Below, piece after piece: positions 46,801-58,749 of a stretch of 64,000 nt of DNA. The DNA comes from Eucommia ulmoides (taxonomy: Eukaryota > Streptophyta > Magnoliopsida > Garryales > Eucommiaceae), in the NCBI GenBank assembly GCA_016647705.1, contig CM028335.1, positions 37,454,712-37,518,711 of the forward strand. Reading direction: 5' to 3'. The translations under genes and the position numbers were made by a program. The notes under the pieces were generated by a model. The model searched no databases, had not been told where the DNA came from, and saw only the letters and a list, made by a program, of their open reading frames with translations. Numbering within the stretch: the first letter of the stretch is position 1; each line of letters opens with the position of its first letter.

Positions 46801-46914
46801 AATTCTTGTTCTATCCCATACATTTTCTAGCTTGCTCGGCACCGAAAAATATTTCGCAAAAAATTGAATACGGAGCAAGCTACATGAAAAAACAAGAATC
46901 CTTATTCTACTTAA
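46801..46914. repeat. Imperfect hairpin of about 115 bp
   Basis: TTCTTGTT ... TAGCTTGCTC (46804-46835) pairs with GAGCAAGCTA ... AACAAGAA (46881-46910). The loop holds ATTTCGCAAAAAATTG. It could be a small MITE or a structured RNA. Nothing else supports either. Confidence 0.5.
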
Positions 46915-47439
46915 CCCAATAAATCATCAAAACATAAACATCAAATATAATGCCCATTTCCATCATAATAATCCACTTAAAAATCACTCTAATCGAATCA
47001 CTAATATATTCGCCTTAAATAAAATCTCATCTCAGAATAAGCAAATAATCGTAGCTTTGCTAAACAGGTCTGTCTAAAGTTCGTCCGCTAAGACAACGTG
47101 AAAGAGTCTATCTTGATCGTGTGAAATCGTGTTAAAATACCAAAATATAAGGAAGTGTCGTCACCCAGTCAAATCAGGACTGTGTGATCCAAATCATAAA
47201 CATATCCCGGATCACAGTTCCCTAGGAGAGGCATGTCATGTTCCAAACATAGTGTCCTTTCTCAGAAATCCTATACAGTAGGAATTATGCACCATTAGGA
47301 AGACAATTTGTTTAGGTTCAAAACACCTTAATCCAGTCAAAATTTATCCTGATAAGAGGCCACCTAGTGTTTACCAGTCAGACTCTCAAAATAAATTTAC
47401 CCTCTGTAGACATCATTAAATCAAAGGCGTCTTAGACTC
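46915..47439. other. AT-rich non-coding, old LTR-element-like
   Basis: No ORF. It contains AAGTGTCGTCACCCAGTCAA near 47152, a phrase like those beside LTRs of gypsy elements, and a CCCGGATCACAGTTCCCTAG stretch. Confidence 0.35.
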
Positions 47440-47980
47440 TTTCTCAAGCCCTAAGAATGATAATCCATTTCTTGAGGAAGAAAAATGATAGAGCTTCCAT
47501 TAGGTCCTAGGGAAAATGATCCATGTTTTGAAGGAAAATATAAAATAATTCCTTCATTAGGTCATAAGAACAGTAATCCATTTCTGAGGAAGAAAGACAC
47601 GTCTGTGATGAAGTCCTAGGAACAATTATCCCTACTTTGAAAAGAAAAAAAAAGGGGGGGGGGGATAATCTTGTCATCAAGTCCTAGGAGCTATGATATA
47701 TGCTTGAGGAGAAAATAGGACAATCCGATCACTAAGTCCTAAGAAAAGTAATCCATAGGAAGAATCTAGGATAATTGTGTCACTAGGACCTAAGAACGGT
47801 GACCAAATTTAAAGGAAAAGACGAGTCTATCACCAAGTTCTAGGAGCAAAATATCCCTACTTTGAAAAGAAAGAATGAGGGATATTTTTGTCATTAATTC
47901 CTAGGAGCCTTGGTCCATGCCTTGAGGAAGAAAATGACGTTCATACCCTAGAGTCCGAAGAAGAATGATCTATGCCTTCA
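47440..47980. repeat. Tandem array of about ten 50-68-bp units
   Basis: Units begin GTCCTAGGA or close variants and contain (A/T)ATCCATG-TTGAGGA-GAAAA and TCATCA(C/A)(C/T)AA. Starts are near 47447, 47504, 47562, 47611, 47679, 47735, 47786, 47836, 47898 and 47960. Some units alternate between a 'CCATGCTTGAGGA' and a 'CCCTACTTTGAAAAG' middle, hinting at a two-unit higher order. Units differ by many substitutions. A G10 run with an A run lies inside one unit (47645-47665). Confidence 0.8.
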
Positions 47981-48864
47981 AACAACCTTCAACACTTCAA
48001 ACAACCAGCGTGTATATATATATAAGTTCCAAATAAAGTAATTTATCAATAAAGATGAAACATGCAAATTAAAACAAAAATTAACTAAGCAATTTAGCAA
48101 TGAAATTCACAAAAATTGGATGATTTTTTTTTAAAACACAAAAATTACAATATAATTAAAATGAAACCGTAATGAAATATAACAAAAATAACAAAGAATA
48201 AAGATCGGCGAAGTGTTCTCCTTCAAAAAAAATTTAAACTCAAGCTTAGTGTCTTTAACTTTAATCCATTAGTCACCTTTTCTACACTACCAAAATATGG
48301 CAAGTGAATGCTAGTTTAAAAACAAAAATTATAAATATAAAGAATTTTAATTTGAAATGAAAATTGGAACAAAAAATTTGATGGCGCTCAAAGGAGTGCA
48401 TTGCATTCAAAATTAAAAAGAATACAAAAACCTTGCTAGGACTAAAGCAATTGACCACATTAATTTAAAATGAACAAAAACCGAATTTGGAATAGGACAT
48501 GATATTTTTTGTGTTAACCTTGAGATTTGATATCGCATATTCAACTGCAACACCTACTCCTAACTATTTTGTCTGCAATAAATTAAGATCAAATAGTAAC
48601 ATCCATTAAAAAAGAGAGAACAATCATCAAGTTGGAACTAAAGAAGTTTGACAATTAACCCACCACTAACTCCCCTTTATTTTTTGGGGAAAAAAAATAA
48701 AATAAGAACTCAATCATTATTAATGCCATTATTTGATTTTCTCCTTACAACTAAATGGAGTACGAAATATTGAATAAATTGTCTTTTTGCGGATTTTAAA
48801 AAGAAGTTATGGAAACAAAAATAAAATCATTATCAAAATTCCATCATATTTTATTATATGAGTT
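47981..48864. other. AT-rich non-coding, nothing recognised
   Basis: A-rich sequence without ORFs or clear repeats. Confidence 0.5.
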
Positions 48865-49330
48865 TTTACCACTTACCTCTCTTGTCATTTTGTACTAAAA
48901 AAATATCTGCCTTGTCAATTAGTCCCACTGTCATTTTGATCAAAGACCACTTACCTCTCATATAGATGAGAAAGACATAAATACTCTTATGTTATTTTTA
49001 AAATGTATATTTATATAAAAATTCATTAACATCCCTTATTTTTTAAATTATAATTTTTACCCTTGATTTTTTAAATAATTATATTTACCTCCCACCCAAC
49101 CACACTCTCTCCCCGCCCCCGCCCCCGCCCCCGCCCCCGCCCACCATCACTGCCACCGCCACCGCCACCGCCACCGCCATCGCGAGAGAGATAGAGGTTG
49201 GTGGTGGGAAAGAAAGAGGGAAGAGAAAGATGTTTTTTATTATTTTTTTATTATTTTGTTTAAAAAATGAATGGGGATGTTTGTGTAAAAAAATAAAAGA
49301 TGAATATATATATGTATATAACAAATTAAA
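48865..49330. mobile_element. Decayed foldback relative with C-rich core
   Basis: The left arm (CACTTACCTCTCTTGTCATTTTGTAC, then AAAATTCATTAACATCCC and TTATATTTACCTCCCACCCAA) matches the left arm of the 12790-13825 element. The right arm is shorter (GGTGGTGGGAAAG, then AATGAATGGGGATGTTTGTG). The core has a (CCCCCG)n run at 49111-49141 and GCCACC repeats, so the minus strand could form a G-quadruplex. Confidence 0.6.
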
Positions 49331-49499
49331 AGGTTCATAGCAAAATCTAAAAAATGTTCTACTTTATTTTTAATAGAATAAGACAATTTTTTTTATTTTC
49401 ATTTTTTATCTTGGTTTTCATTTTTAGCTTCTTTTTTTTTTTTTTTTTCGTGATAGAATAGGACTAAAGTTGGGCAATTTAACCTTTTTCCTTAAAATT

Positions 49500-50030
49500 T
49501 ATTCAAGTTTAGACTTTCCTAGTCCAACAACGCTATGTAGAAGACCAAATTGATCCTATTTTTTATTCGTCATCTGATTTACTTGCGCCGTTGTAGAGCG
49601 ATAAAAGTTAACATTTCAAAAAAATGTGAGAAATTTCGGTTATATATTGGTCTCTGTCAAAAGGTCCAAAGTTGACGAAATAAGTTGTTTTGTAGAAAAA
49701 CAACTTAATTTGTCAACTCTAGGTTTTTTAAGAAATCATCTTGCTATTCATTTTCATTATTTTAAGCATCGTTGTGAATAGATATAAACAGTTAATATGC
49801 CAAAAAATAAAAAATTGGTAACATACCAGCCTCTATCAGAGGGTCCAAAGCCGGTGAAATAAGTTGTTTAATAAAAAACAAAAATGAATAAAATTCGCCC
49901 ACTTTGGAAAAAAAAAATCTGCTGATAATCCACTTTTTTTTATTTTAACTATCGTTGTGGAGAGATATAAACATTTAACATGCCCAAAAAAAATAGGTAT
50001 TGCAAAAGGTGTCGCCGAAAAACCCGAAAG
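49500..50030. repeat. Three degenerate tandem blocks of 180-230 bp
   Basis: Shared phrases are TGTGGAGAGATATAAACATT(T/G)AACATGCC (variants near 49592, 49770, 49950), CTCT(G/A)TCA-AGGTCCAAAG and GAAATAAGTTGTTT. They are spaced about 180 bp apart. No coding potential. Confidence 0.6.
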
Positions 50031-51790
50031 TCACAAAAACATATTAAAAAATAATTTGTTTCCACATTATGTAAGTATAAATGGAATGTTTGGGTTATTT
50101 TTATAAAATAAAAAAGTTAGAATGTTAGTCCATGAAGTGGATAACACAGACAAAAAAACTACGATCGATTTGGTAGCGTGTGAGGCATGGTTGGAGAAAT
50201 CAAACATGAGTTGAAAGTCACTAAAGCGCAATGAAAAGTTATTTTCTTGCGTACTTTGCGCATATATATGTGTGTGAATTACTAAAATAAAATTTTTGGA
50301 TGTTAGTCCGTAATACTAATAATATATTAAAAAAGTATGATCAATTTGGTCTTCTATAAAGCGCCGTAGGAGAGGCCGATCCTAAAATATTAAGGAGAGA
50401 TCAACCAACACATTTAAAGAACCAAAGGAAATCAAATCACAAAATATCCCGAAAAAAATAATAAAATGGAAAATTGCTCAAAACATAGATTCAAAAAAAA
50501 AAAAATTAAATTGCAAAATCAAAAATTAAAAAACCAAAAATTATATGAAAAAAAAAAAAGGAAAAAAAAAAAACAAACAACAAAGAAGCTATCCTACATA
50601 CATACATACACAGAGAGAGAGAGAGGGGGGAGGCGCATAGCTAAGGGATAATAATGAAGTTTTCATTTAATCAGAATGATAAGTTAATACAAAGAAATAC
50701 AAAATTGGGTCCTCAATGGCCATTGACACAAAATGTCTATGCGAACACATTTACGAATTTTGGCGTAAAATCGGTGTTTAAAAAATATTTCAAATAAATG
50801 CGCATTCCCCCATTTTTTTGGTCTCTAATACTAAGGAAATAAGGTTTTAATGAGAGAATGGCTTTCCAAATATTTTGGTAAATTTTTATATATCAAATAA
50901 TGAGTGCTCCTCTAAATTTTTTTCTCTTTTTTTTTAGTCATATTTAATTTTTTCTAATTAATGCACAAATATATGATTATTTGCATATTTTAAATTACTT
51001 AAAAAAATAATTGTGATTGAAAAAATATTTTCAACCAGAAATAAATTAGATATGATATAAATTAATTAGGTTGGAGAATGCCTATTTCAAGTATTTTGGT
51101 GAGTTATATTTCGTTTTATTCTTGTTTTTTTATATATCATAAATTTTTTTAGTTACATATAATTTTTTTAATTAATGCATAAATATATAATTAATTTCCT
51201 TAGTGCACATTTTAAATTATTTAAAAATAAATAAATATGATTAATGAAATATTTACAACCAAAAAGAAATTAGATATGATATAAATAAATTAAATTAAAT
51301 TAGAATTTATTAGACTTGCAAAATCTTAATTTATGGTTATTCATTTATTATTTTATAGTATATTACTAAAAATTAAATTGCAAAAATATTATTTCACTTT
51401 TGATTATTTATGTATTTTTTAATAGTATATTTATTTTCGGTATTTATAAAATATCATTACTCAATAAAATTTATACAACCATTCATGTATATTACTACCA
51501 AAATAACTAAATACGTGTATTTCATGTTTTAATATTAAAAATATTTATTTATTTTATTTTATTTTTTATATTCCGGTCTAAACTAGTGCATAATGAAAAT
51601 GACAGAGGGGTAAGCTAAAACCCATTTTTATATTGTACATCTTTTACAATATTAAAAATAAATAATACTTGAAAATAATTCAAGTAACATAACACATCTA
51701 TTTGTAAAAACTCAATGTTAGTGGTGATTCTTGTTTGCATAAATAAAATTTGTGAATGAAATCAAAATATTATTGGACTACGCATTTTAT
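50031..51790. repeat. AT-rich intergenic with a 215-bp tandem duplication
   Basis: Two copies (about 50850-51068 and 51074-51300) share GGAGAATG, AAATATTTTGGT(A/G)A, TTAATTAATGCA(C/T)AAATATAT and AATTAGATATGATATAAAT. The rest is AT-rich without ORFs. A-rich 50466-50650 with an open frame of Lys/Asn is low complexity. Confidence 0.65.
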
Positions 51791-51876
51791 TCTGTACACA
51801 AGGAAAAACAATAATTACAGGAAATAGTAGTGGGAAGAAAGTGTCCTTACAATCAAATCAAATTCTTCCACAACCA

Positions 51877-51888
51877 TTTATTTTTATT
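51877..51888 (-). terminator. Poly(A) signals of the XB3-type gene
   Basis: Two adjacent AATAAA hexamers on the minus strand (plus TTTATTTTTATT), about 210 bp past the stop codon, a reasonable distance for a plant 3' UTR. Confidence 0.5.
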
Positions 51889-52097
51889 ACATATTATATT
51901 TTCCGAGCAACAAAATACAAAATTAAGAATGTACATTATATTCCAAATGTTCTAGTGTCACCAGTAAACAACAATCAGTACATCTTTTTTCACACATCTA
52001 TCTACAGCAAACAACACTCGAACTTCCATTTGGAAAGATCATAATCAATGAAATATAATCTTTTTTTTAAAATGATTCTTTTTGACAGATTGATTAT

Positions 52098-52627
52098 TCA
52101 GCATCCGCTGCCTGCTGCAACAGATTGATTGAAAGTGCAGAGCCATGATCTTCTTCCCTCGGCATGAGAACTCGAATATCTATAACTGGACCTTGAAAAT
52201 CTTGAAAAACGGTTTTGAAAATCGGGGTTAACAGTTCTTGGAACCAAACAAGGACTAGTGTCAGGAGCTCCCATACAAAGACTTGAGTTGACTTTCACGG
52301 ATGGGAACCTTTGGCAGCTCAAAGACCGAAAAGACGACCCAACCGGAGAAATTCCCCTGGCACAGTAAAAACTGGGCTTGCAAAACGGGGTTTCGAGTGA
52401 CGTGGGGTACAATCCTTCGCTTGAGCAAGTACAAAAAGATAGAGAGAGACTCGTTCTCACAATCTCTTTGACCAATGGCCTGGTACCAGCAAGCTTGACA
52501 AAGGAAATGATGCCATGACGGCAGAGGGGGCATGGGATTGAGCCCGGAGGGCCATGTCCCGCAGTGGAGGCATTGTTCGTAGAACAAAGGTACAAGGCAC
52601 ACTGCGTGCAAAACTCGTGGTAACAGC
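52098..52627 (-). CDS. Last exon: second half of RING and C-terminus
   Basis: The exon starts after TTGCAG with GC, completing a Gly codon begun in the previous exon. It then reads CYHEFCTQCALYLCST and PGSIPCPLCRHGI, the last four RING cysteines and the His. After the RING come VKEIVRTSLSLSFCTCS and paired Cys-rich segments (ETPFCKPSFYCAR), then MGAPDTSPCLVP. Tyr replaces the more usual Gly between Cys and His, which is not a zinc ligand. 176 codons to the stop. The other frame near the 3' end also gives a sensible-looking tail, but the in-frame Trp/Gly-containing end fits the family better. Confidence 0.87.
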
Positions 52628-55600
52628 CTGCAATTCATTGTGTCGCTTAGCACTAAATCAATGAACAAATACATGCTCAAACAGAAAATTGATGCTGATC
52701 TAGTGCCGTATATAGTTAGGGAGAAGGCCTTTAATGTCACGGACTCTCCTCCCTTAAAATTGTTCATGCAACACATGCGCGTTAGACACTAGTAAAAAAT
52801 AAGGGTGTGATTGGATTTGTTTTTCCTGAAAAAAAAAAACCCGAACCAGTTTTCTCTTTATAATGCAATTCAAAAATTAAACATTTTGGTTCCTCTTTAT
52901 AATGCAATTCAAAAATTAAACATTTTGTCACAATTCTGAACCAATTACATCGCCTCTTTGTTCATGGGTTGGGTTCGGGTCGAGTTTTTGTAGAGAAAGA
53001 ATTTTGCCGTAATTAAAAATGTTAGCTTTAAATCGTAAAATCCAAAAAATTTGAACTTGGACAAAATATTAGATTTGAAAAAGGTCGTTACAATGTACCA
53101 ATATTCTGAAACTTGTATTCTTCAATAGGAATGTTGGAAGGACCAAATTGGAATCTAATTGAGATCAAATTCATGATGTTAAAAACTTGGAAGATGAGAA
53201 GAAATTTGCAAACAATCAAATTTAAAAAGTTTGAGGTGAATTGTATTGACTGCATTCCCAATTCAGAGCTTCATGTTCCCCCCCCCCCCCCCCACACAAC
53301 ATGTCAAGTCCAGAACATCCCAATTGGATTGGCTAGGATGACAGTTTCTCATTCGCCAATTTGCCAAAACTTTGGGCTTGGAGTTGAAATGTTTTGAGGA
53401 GCTAATTGGCATCAATTTGGAATCAACTTTTCATAATCAATGATTTCACCAGCAAAGAACTGGAGGGTCAAATTTGAATTTGAAAAGTTTTGGAGTTTCA
53501 GTTTGCAAATTCATCAAACTTTGAAATTCAATTGGTGTCGGTTTGAAGCTTGATTGACAATCTAATTGCAAGGGAATTTTCATCGTTCATGACATTATTT
53601 GTGACCCCAATTATAATTAGACAAGCGGCTATTCTTGTTGGTCAAGAATCTACGAATACCCTTCCTAAATTGCTTCAAACTGGAAAGATCCCTTGAAAAA
53701 TAATATGAAAAGCCAATTAAGGGTATTTTTAGCAATTAATCATCAGTGAAATCCTCTCCATTTAAGAGAGGACAAATGTTCACGATCATGTGAAGGAGTT
53801 GAGTGCAATGAATACCGAGTCAGTTGGGTCCAAAACATCTCCTAATGTTGATCTAGGAGAGGTTTTGCACGGCTTGGAGGAATAGATAATTGCAAAGTCC
53901 TCTTGTCAATGCAATTCAAATGAATCAAGCGCTAAAAGTGATTGATTTTTCGAGTCAAGAGTGGCCATTTTCAAGTGATTCGGTGCATAATTGTGACTCA
54001 AAATCCAAGAATGAAATTGATGAGATTTTTCTCCAAAATCAGTAGTAAATGTTGGTTGCGATTCAAAAAGAAGCTAGTGTCTGTATCTGAAAGGAAAGGG
54101 AAAAAGAACGTGTTGGCAGTTTGGGTGTATTAGGTTAATTGTTTTAATTTTGGTTGGTCAGGGTGGTAGTAAGAGAAAAAAGAGAAGATTGGAGGAAATT
54201 GGTCCTAATTGTTGCTGCAAGTTGCTTGAATTAATTAGGCTTTGGGTGGGCTTGTTTGTGTATGGTAGTAGGCTTTATTTGGGAAGGTAGGATGGTGCCC
54301 GTTAGGTGTGCCTCAAGGAGTTTGGTTATTTGTGGGATTGATCCCCGGTAGCGTTTTGGTCCCTTTTGTACCATTGTGCATTTAAGTAAGGGTTTTGTGG
54401 GAGATGCAGTTGAGAAATTGTCGTTGGGTTGAACCTAGTCTAGTATCGATCTCGCCTCACGCACTCTTCAACCATTTGGGACCACCGATGTTACGATGAG
54501 TCATGTCTTCTGCAAATGAGGATATAATGAAGCTTCAATCATATCCTACTGGTTTGCTGCATCTTTTGGGAAGTTTTGGAATGTAATGTGGAGTTTTGGA
54601 AGAGTTTAACTTTTGGTATGCAAATAGTAGAGTGTAGGGCCTTGCATCAGGCCAGTTTGGCCCCAACGGTTTATTTCATTCTCTTAAAAACCATGAGCTC
54701 CAGTGATTGAATTCGTTTTGCCAGAAAATTGTTTTTTTATTCCGTTGAAGGATTGATCCTAGGCACTCAAAGTTATCTCTTGGCTTCGTCACTTTAGATC
54801 TAAAGTGTCATCTTGTTATTGTTTTTTGTCATTGTAACTATGGGGTATAATTATCCTAGTGTTTCCTGGCATCTTTTGTATTTTGAGACTGAGCCCTGGG
54901 ATGCCTTATTTGGGTTTGGAGGGTCCTTTGTTAAACGCTAGCAGTCCCAGTCTGAAACTGTACGGTGGTAGTGTTTGCGGGGGTCTTGTTGGCTACAAGG
55001 TACTTTTTTTATCATGTAGTAAGGAAGACCCTGTCCCTTACTAATATATATCCATCTGCTTATCAAAAAAAAAATGAGGGAGTTGGGAATATTGGAAGGT
55101 TAATATGGATGGAAGAACACCTTCAAATTCTTGATCTAAGCTAAAGCATAACGTTAAGTTTCTTGGCATGTATATATATTACATTTTACTCCAATTTTAC
55201 TTTCATGCATTCACTAAATACCCTTTGTACAACTTGAGCAAGGACAGGATTCTCATATTACTTTGTCCTAATTAACAGGGAACAGAGAGTATATATGACT
55301 CCCCCAAGGTGGATAGTGAACACCTCCTATAAAAGGACCGTATTTAATTTATGCAAGGCATATATATTTCAAATTTATCTGATGTAAATTTCAATTCCAT
55401 TGTAACATAGTTTGAATTCTTGTTATTGCAAATTTCAATTCCATTGTAACATAGTTTAAATTTTTGTTATTGCATTTTAATTCTAATAATGTATTGATAA
55501 GGAATGTTACCATGGCCAAATTTTGATGAGAAAAGTATTTGATTGTCATTGGGACATTTTGTTCTTTCAAGCTATTTTTGGCACAATACTTCTCACAATT

Positions 55601-58600
55601 TCAATGAATTTTATCGCCTAGGTGGGTCATCCCCTCAGTCAGGTTCAATGTCATCAAATCAATTCTCATAGTCTCATCCCAAACCTTCTTAGGTCTACTT
55701 CTCCCTCTAGTAGCTCCCCGTACTTGAATTAAATCACATTTTCTCACTAGTGTTTCTATGAATCTTTTATGCACATGTCCAAATCACCATAAACAATTTT
55801 TTCTTATTTTCTCTTCGATGGCTACTATTCCTAAATTCTCTCTAATAGTTTCATTTTTAATTTTATACATCCTCCCCCGTCTTTCCACTCATCCACCGTA
55901 ACATCATCATTTCTGTTACACTAATTTTCTGGACATACTTTATTTTTACTGTCCAACATTTTGAATCATACAGAAGCGCCGGCCTTATTCCAGTTTTGTA
56001 GAATTTTCCTTTGAGTTTTAATGGTATCCTACGATCGCATATCACCTCAACTGCACTTATCCACTTTAACCACCCTGCCTAGACTTTATGAGTAATATCC
56101 TCTTCGATTTCACTATTACTCTGAATCATTGAATCTAAATATCTAAAATGATCTACCTTTAGAACTTCCCCATCTCCAATATTGACTACACCATCTCTTT
56201 GGGCATTACTAAAATTGCAGTGCATGTATTTCGTCTTACTTACTCTATTTTGGATATGTTTTGTTAGTTCATCCATCACTAGAACGAAGAAGTATGGACT
56301 TAAAGATAATTCTTGATATAAGCCTATATTAATAGGAAATTCCCCATGCCTTTTTGTTTGCACATCTATAAAGCTAACGGTTTGTATGTTTTAAAATTTG
56401 GAACAATTCTCTAAATTGGTGCAATTTATTTTTTGGTATTGATAATGAATTAATGCATTTTGTTTATTCAGTGTCAAGCTCTTGGATGTTTGATGTTTTA
56501 AGTGTAAAAATAGCATTGAGACACTAAGGTATTGTGTCTTAATCTCTTAATCTCTTTGATTATTGATACTTTATAATTTGTTATAATATTTTGTTGCAAA
56601 TATTTAAATGATGCGAGATGTAATGAAGTTAGGGTGACATTTTTTTTTTAAATTATGTTTTATTTCAATTTAGATAGTGTCTTCTTGGTTGTGTTGATGT
56701 ATAAATATGTTTTGATGGCTTGGGAATGATATATGAAGTTGCGTTGATTTAGACCACATTCTTAGTCAAATTGCGGTATTATTACATTAGTTGAATATTT
56801 ACATCATTGGTGGCGTATTTGTAATATATATTATTGGTTATTGGTGATGTTTAATTGAAAACAGATTTTGATAAGTATGTGATATCTTATCATTTTTTGT
56901 CAAAATTATACGTAGTGTTTGTGTAGGCTATTTATCCTTATGTTTAAGGATTCTAGATGTTTACCTTATTATGTGTTTGAATTGCAAATGTCATTGCTGG
57001 ATTATAAATATCGTATACAATGTGCCAACACTAAAGCTTGATTACATTAATTTCATTGGAAGGCATGAGAAGAAAAATTGAGGGACTGGGCTGATATGTT
57101 TAAATTAAATTTGGTGTTGGGTTTAATTTAAGAGTGTTTCTGTAACAAGTTCCTTATTTTACCCTTAATTTTTTTTTAAAAAGTCTCATATACAATTGTA
57201 ACTTATGTTTTAGTCCTATGCATTAAAAAGAGTCGGAAAACTCAATACACGCGTTGCACTCTCGCAATTACATGTATCTAACTTGTGAGTAAGATATTTG
57301 TTAGATGTAACAAATATTACACAAGTACATACAACATAGTTTACATGCAATTTGTAACCTATAACTAATATTACATAGGTATTACATAGGCATAAGTACA
57401 TGCGTGGACAACTAATACGCAAGTTGAATCAATTTAAGGGATTAAATCAAAATTTATATTTAAATGGGACTAATAACAGATTACGCCCGCTATTTGGGAC
57501 TAATCACCAATTATCCCTTAATTTAATGATAGTGATGGTACAAGTGTATATATTTGGATTTTTTATATATATTTGTATGTATGATATAGAGTTTAATAGT
57601 GCATCTAGGTTAATAAAAATCATGGATTGACTTATATATTTTTATGTTGGAAGAGTTGTGTTATGTTAATGCATTTAAGCACGGGTAATTTACTAGTATG
57701 TATATATGCATGTATATGTATGTGCGTGTGTATATATTATGCTATATTTTATTTGGACGGAAAGGAGGAGACTTGGAATTGCCTATAATGCCTCTTAAAA
57801 ATAGTTAGGCGAATGGTAGGTGATTGTTTTCCTTCCAAAACTGTAACGGGAATAATGACTTAAACTGCAATGAGATGTTACAAAACTTTAAGATGTTATA
57901 TGTTTAAATTGAAACCATGGGGACCAAAGTGAGATACAAAGTGTCAAAACCCCTTTTTCGCAATGTTCCACTGAAGTTTACTTTTTGCCTTTGATTGGTC
58001 CGATTAGGGGTGAAAGTTGGGCAGGCGGGCAGGAAGGGCTATGTTATGGGGCCGACCCAAACATTTCAAAAAAAGTCAAACCCGCCCAAACCCAAAGCTA
58101 GGCCCCTGAACACCCAATCGGGTTCGGGCGCTTAGGGCGCGAGCAGGTTTCAGATTTCTTTTTTTTTTTTTTTTTTGGAACACGGTCTAAATTTTATAAT
58201 TATAGGAACATTAATGTTTTCAATTTGTTGGCAATATTAATATGAATTCAATCTACATTAATGTGTTCGGCTTTTGGGAATATTAAAGAACTTAGCAATG
58301 GACCGTTTATGGGAACATATTGTTCAATTACGAATTTACGATTGAAAAAAAAAATAGAGGGATCTGAGAGGATCGGAGAAAAACAATTACACAATTAAAC
58401 AATCCAACTTGAACATATAGATTTGAAAACTTTGACAACAAGCAATTAAAAATTGTAACAAGATTAAACAATTAAACTTATTAACTTACAGATTTGAAAA
58501 CCCTAGCAATTGCAGGAACAAAACAAACAGCGATTCCATAATAATATCGATGAAGGACGACGAATGTTTGATCCGAGAGAGTGGAGAGTCAAAGGTCTGA

Positions 58601-58712
58601 TGACTCTGCTCTGAGGAGCGGAGACTCGGGGATAGAGAGAGGGAGCCTGAGATCTGAGGAGACGAGGGCAGATGAACGAGAGGAAAGATCTGAGGTAAGG
58701 TGACTAGGGTTT

Positions 58713-58749
<37 letters not shown>

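Noticed and set aside
49085..49324. 79-codon ORF with Ala/Val and Gly repeats
   Set aside because: It is the C-rich/GCCACC core of the decayed foldback read on the minus strand.
51841..52044. 67-codon plus-strand ORF
   Set aside because: It lies in the 3' UTR of the E3 ligase gene on the opposite strand, has no motif, and covers the poly(A) signals.
52098..52627. Frameshifted pseudogene reading of the RING exon 3' end
   Set aside because: A one-base shift near 52210 also gives a plausible tail (ending QQAADAE), but the straight frame ends GRRSWLCTFNQSVAAGSGC, which fits the family, and needs no mutation.
52261..52776. 171-codon minus-strand ORF overlapping the RING exon
   Set aside because: It is in another frame of the true exon and runs into the intron. 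The spliced RING frame explains the sequence better.
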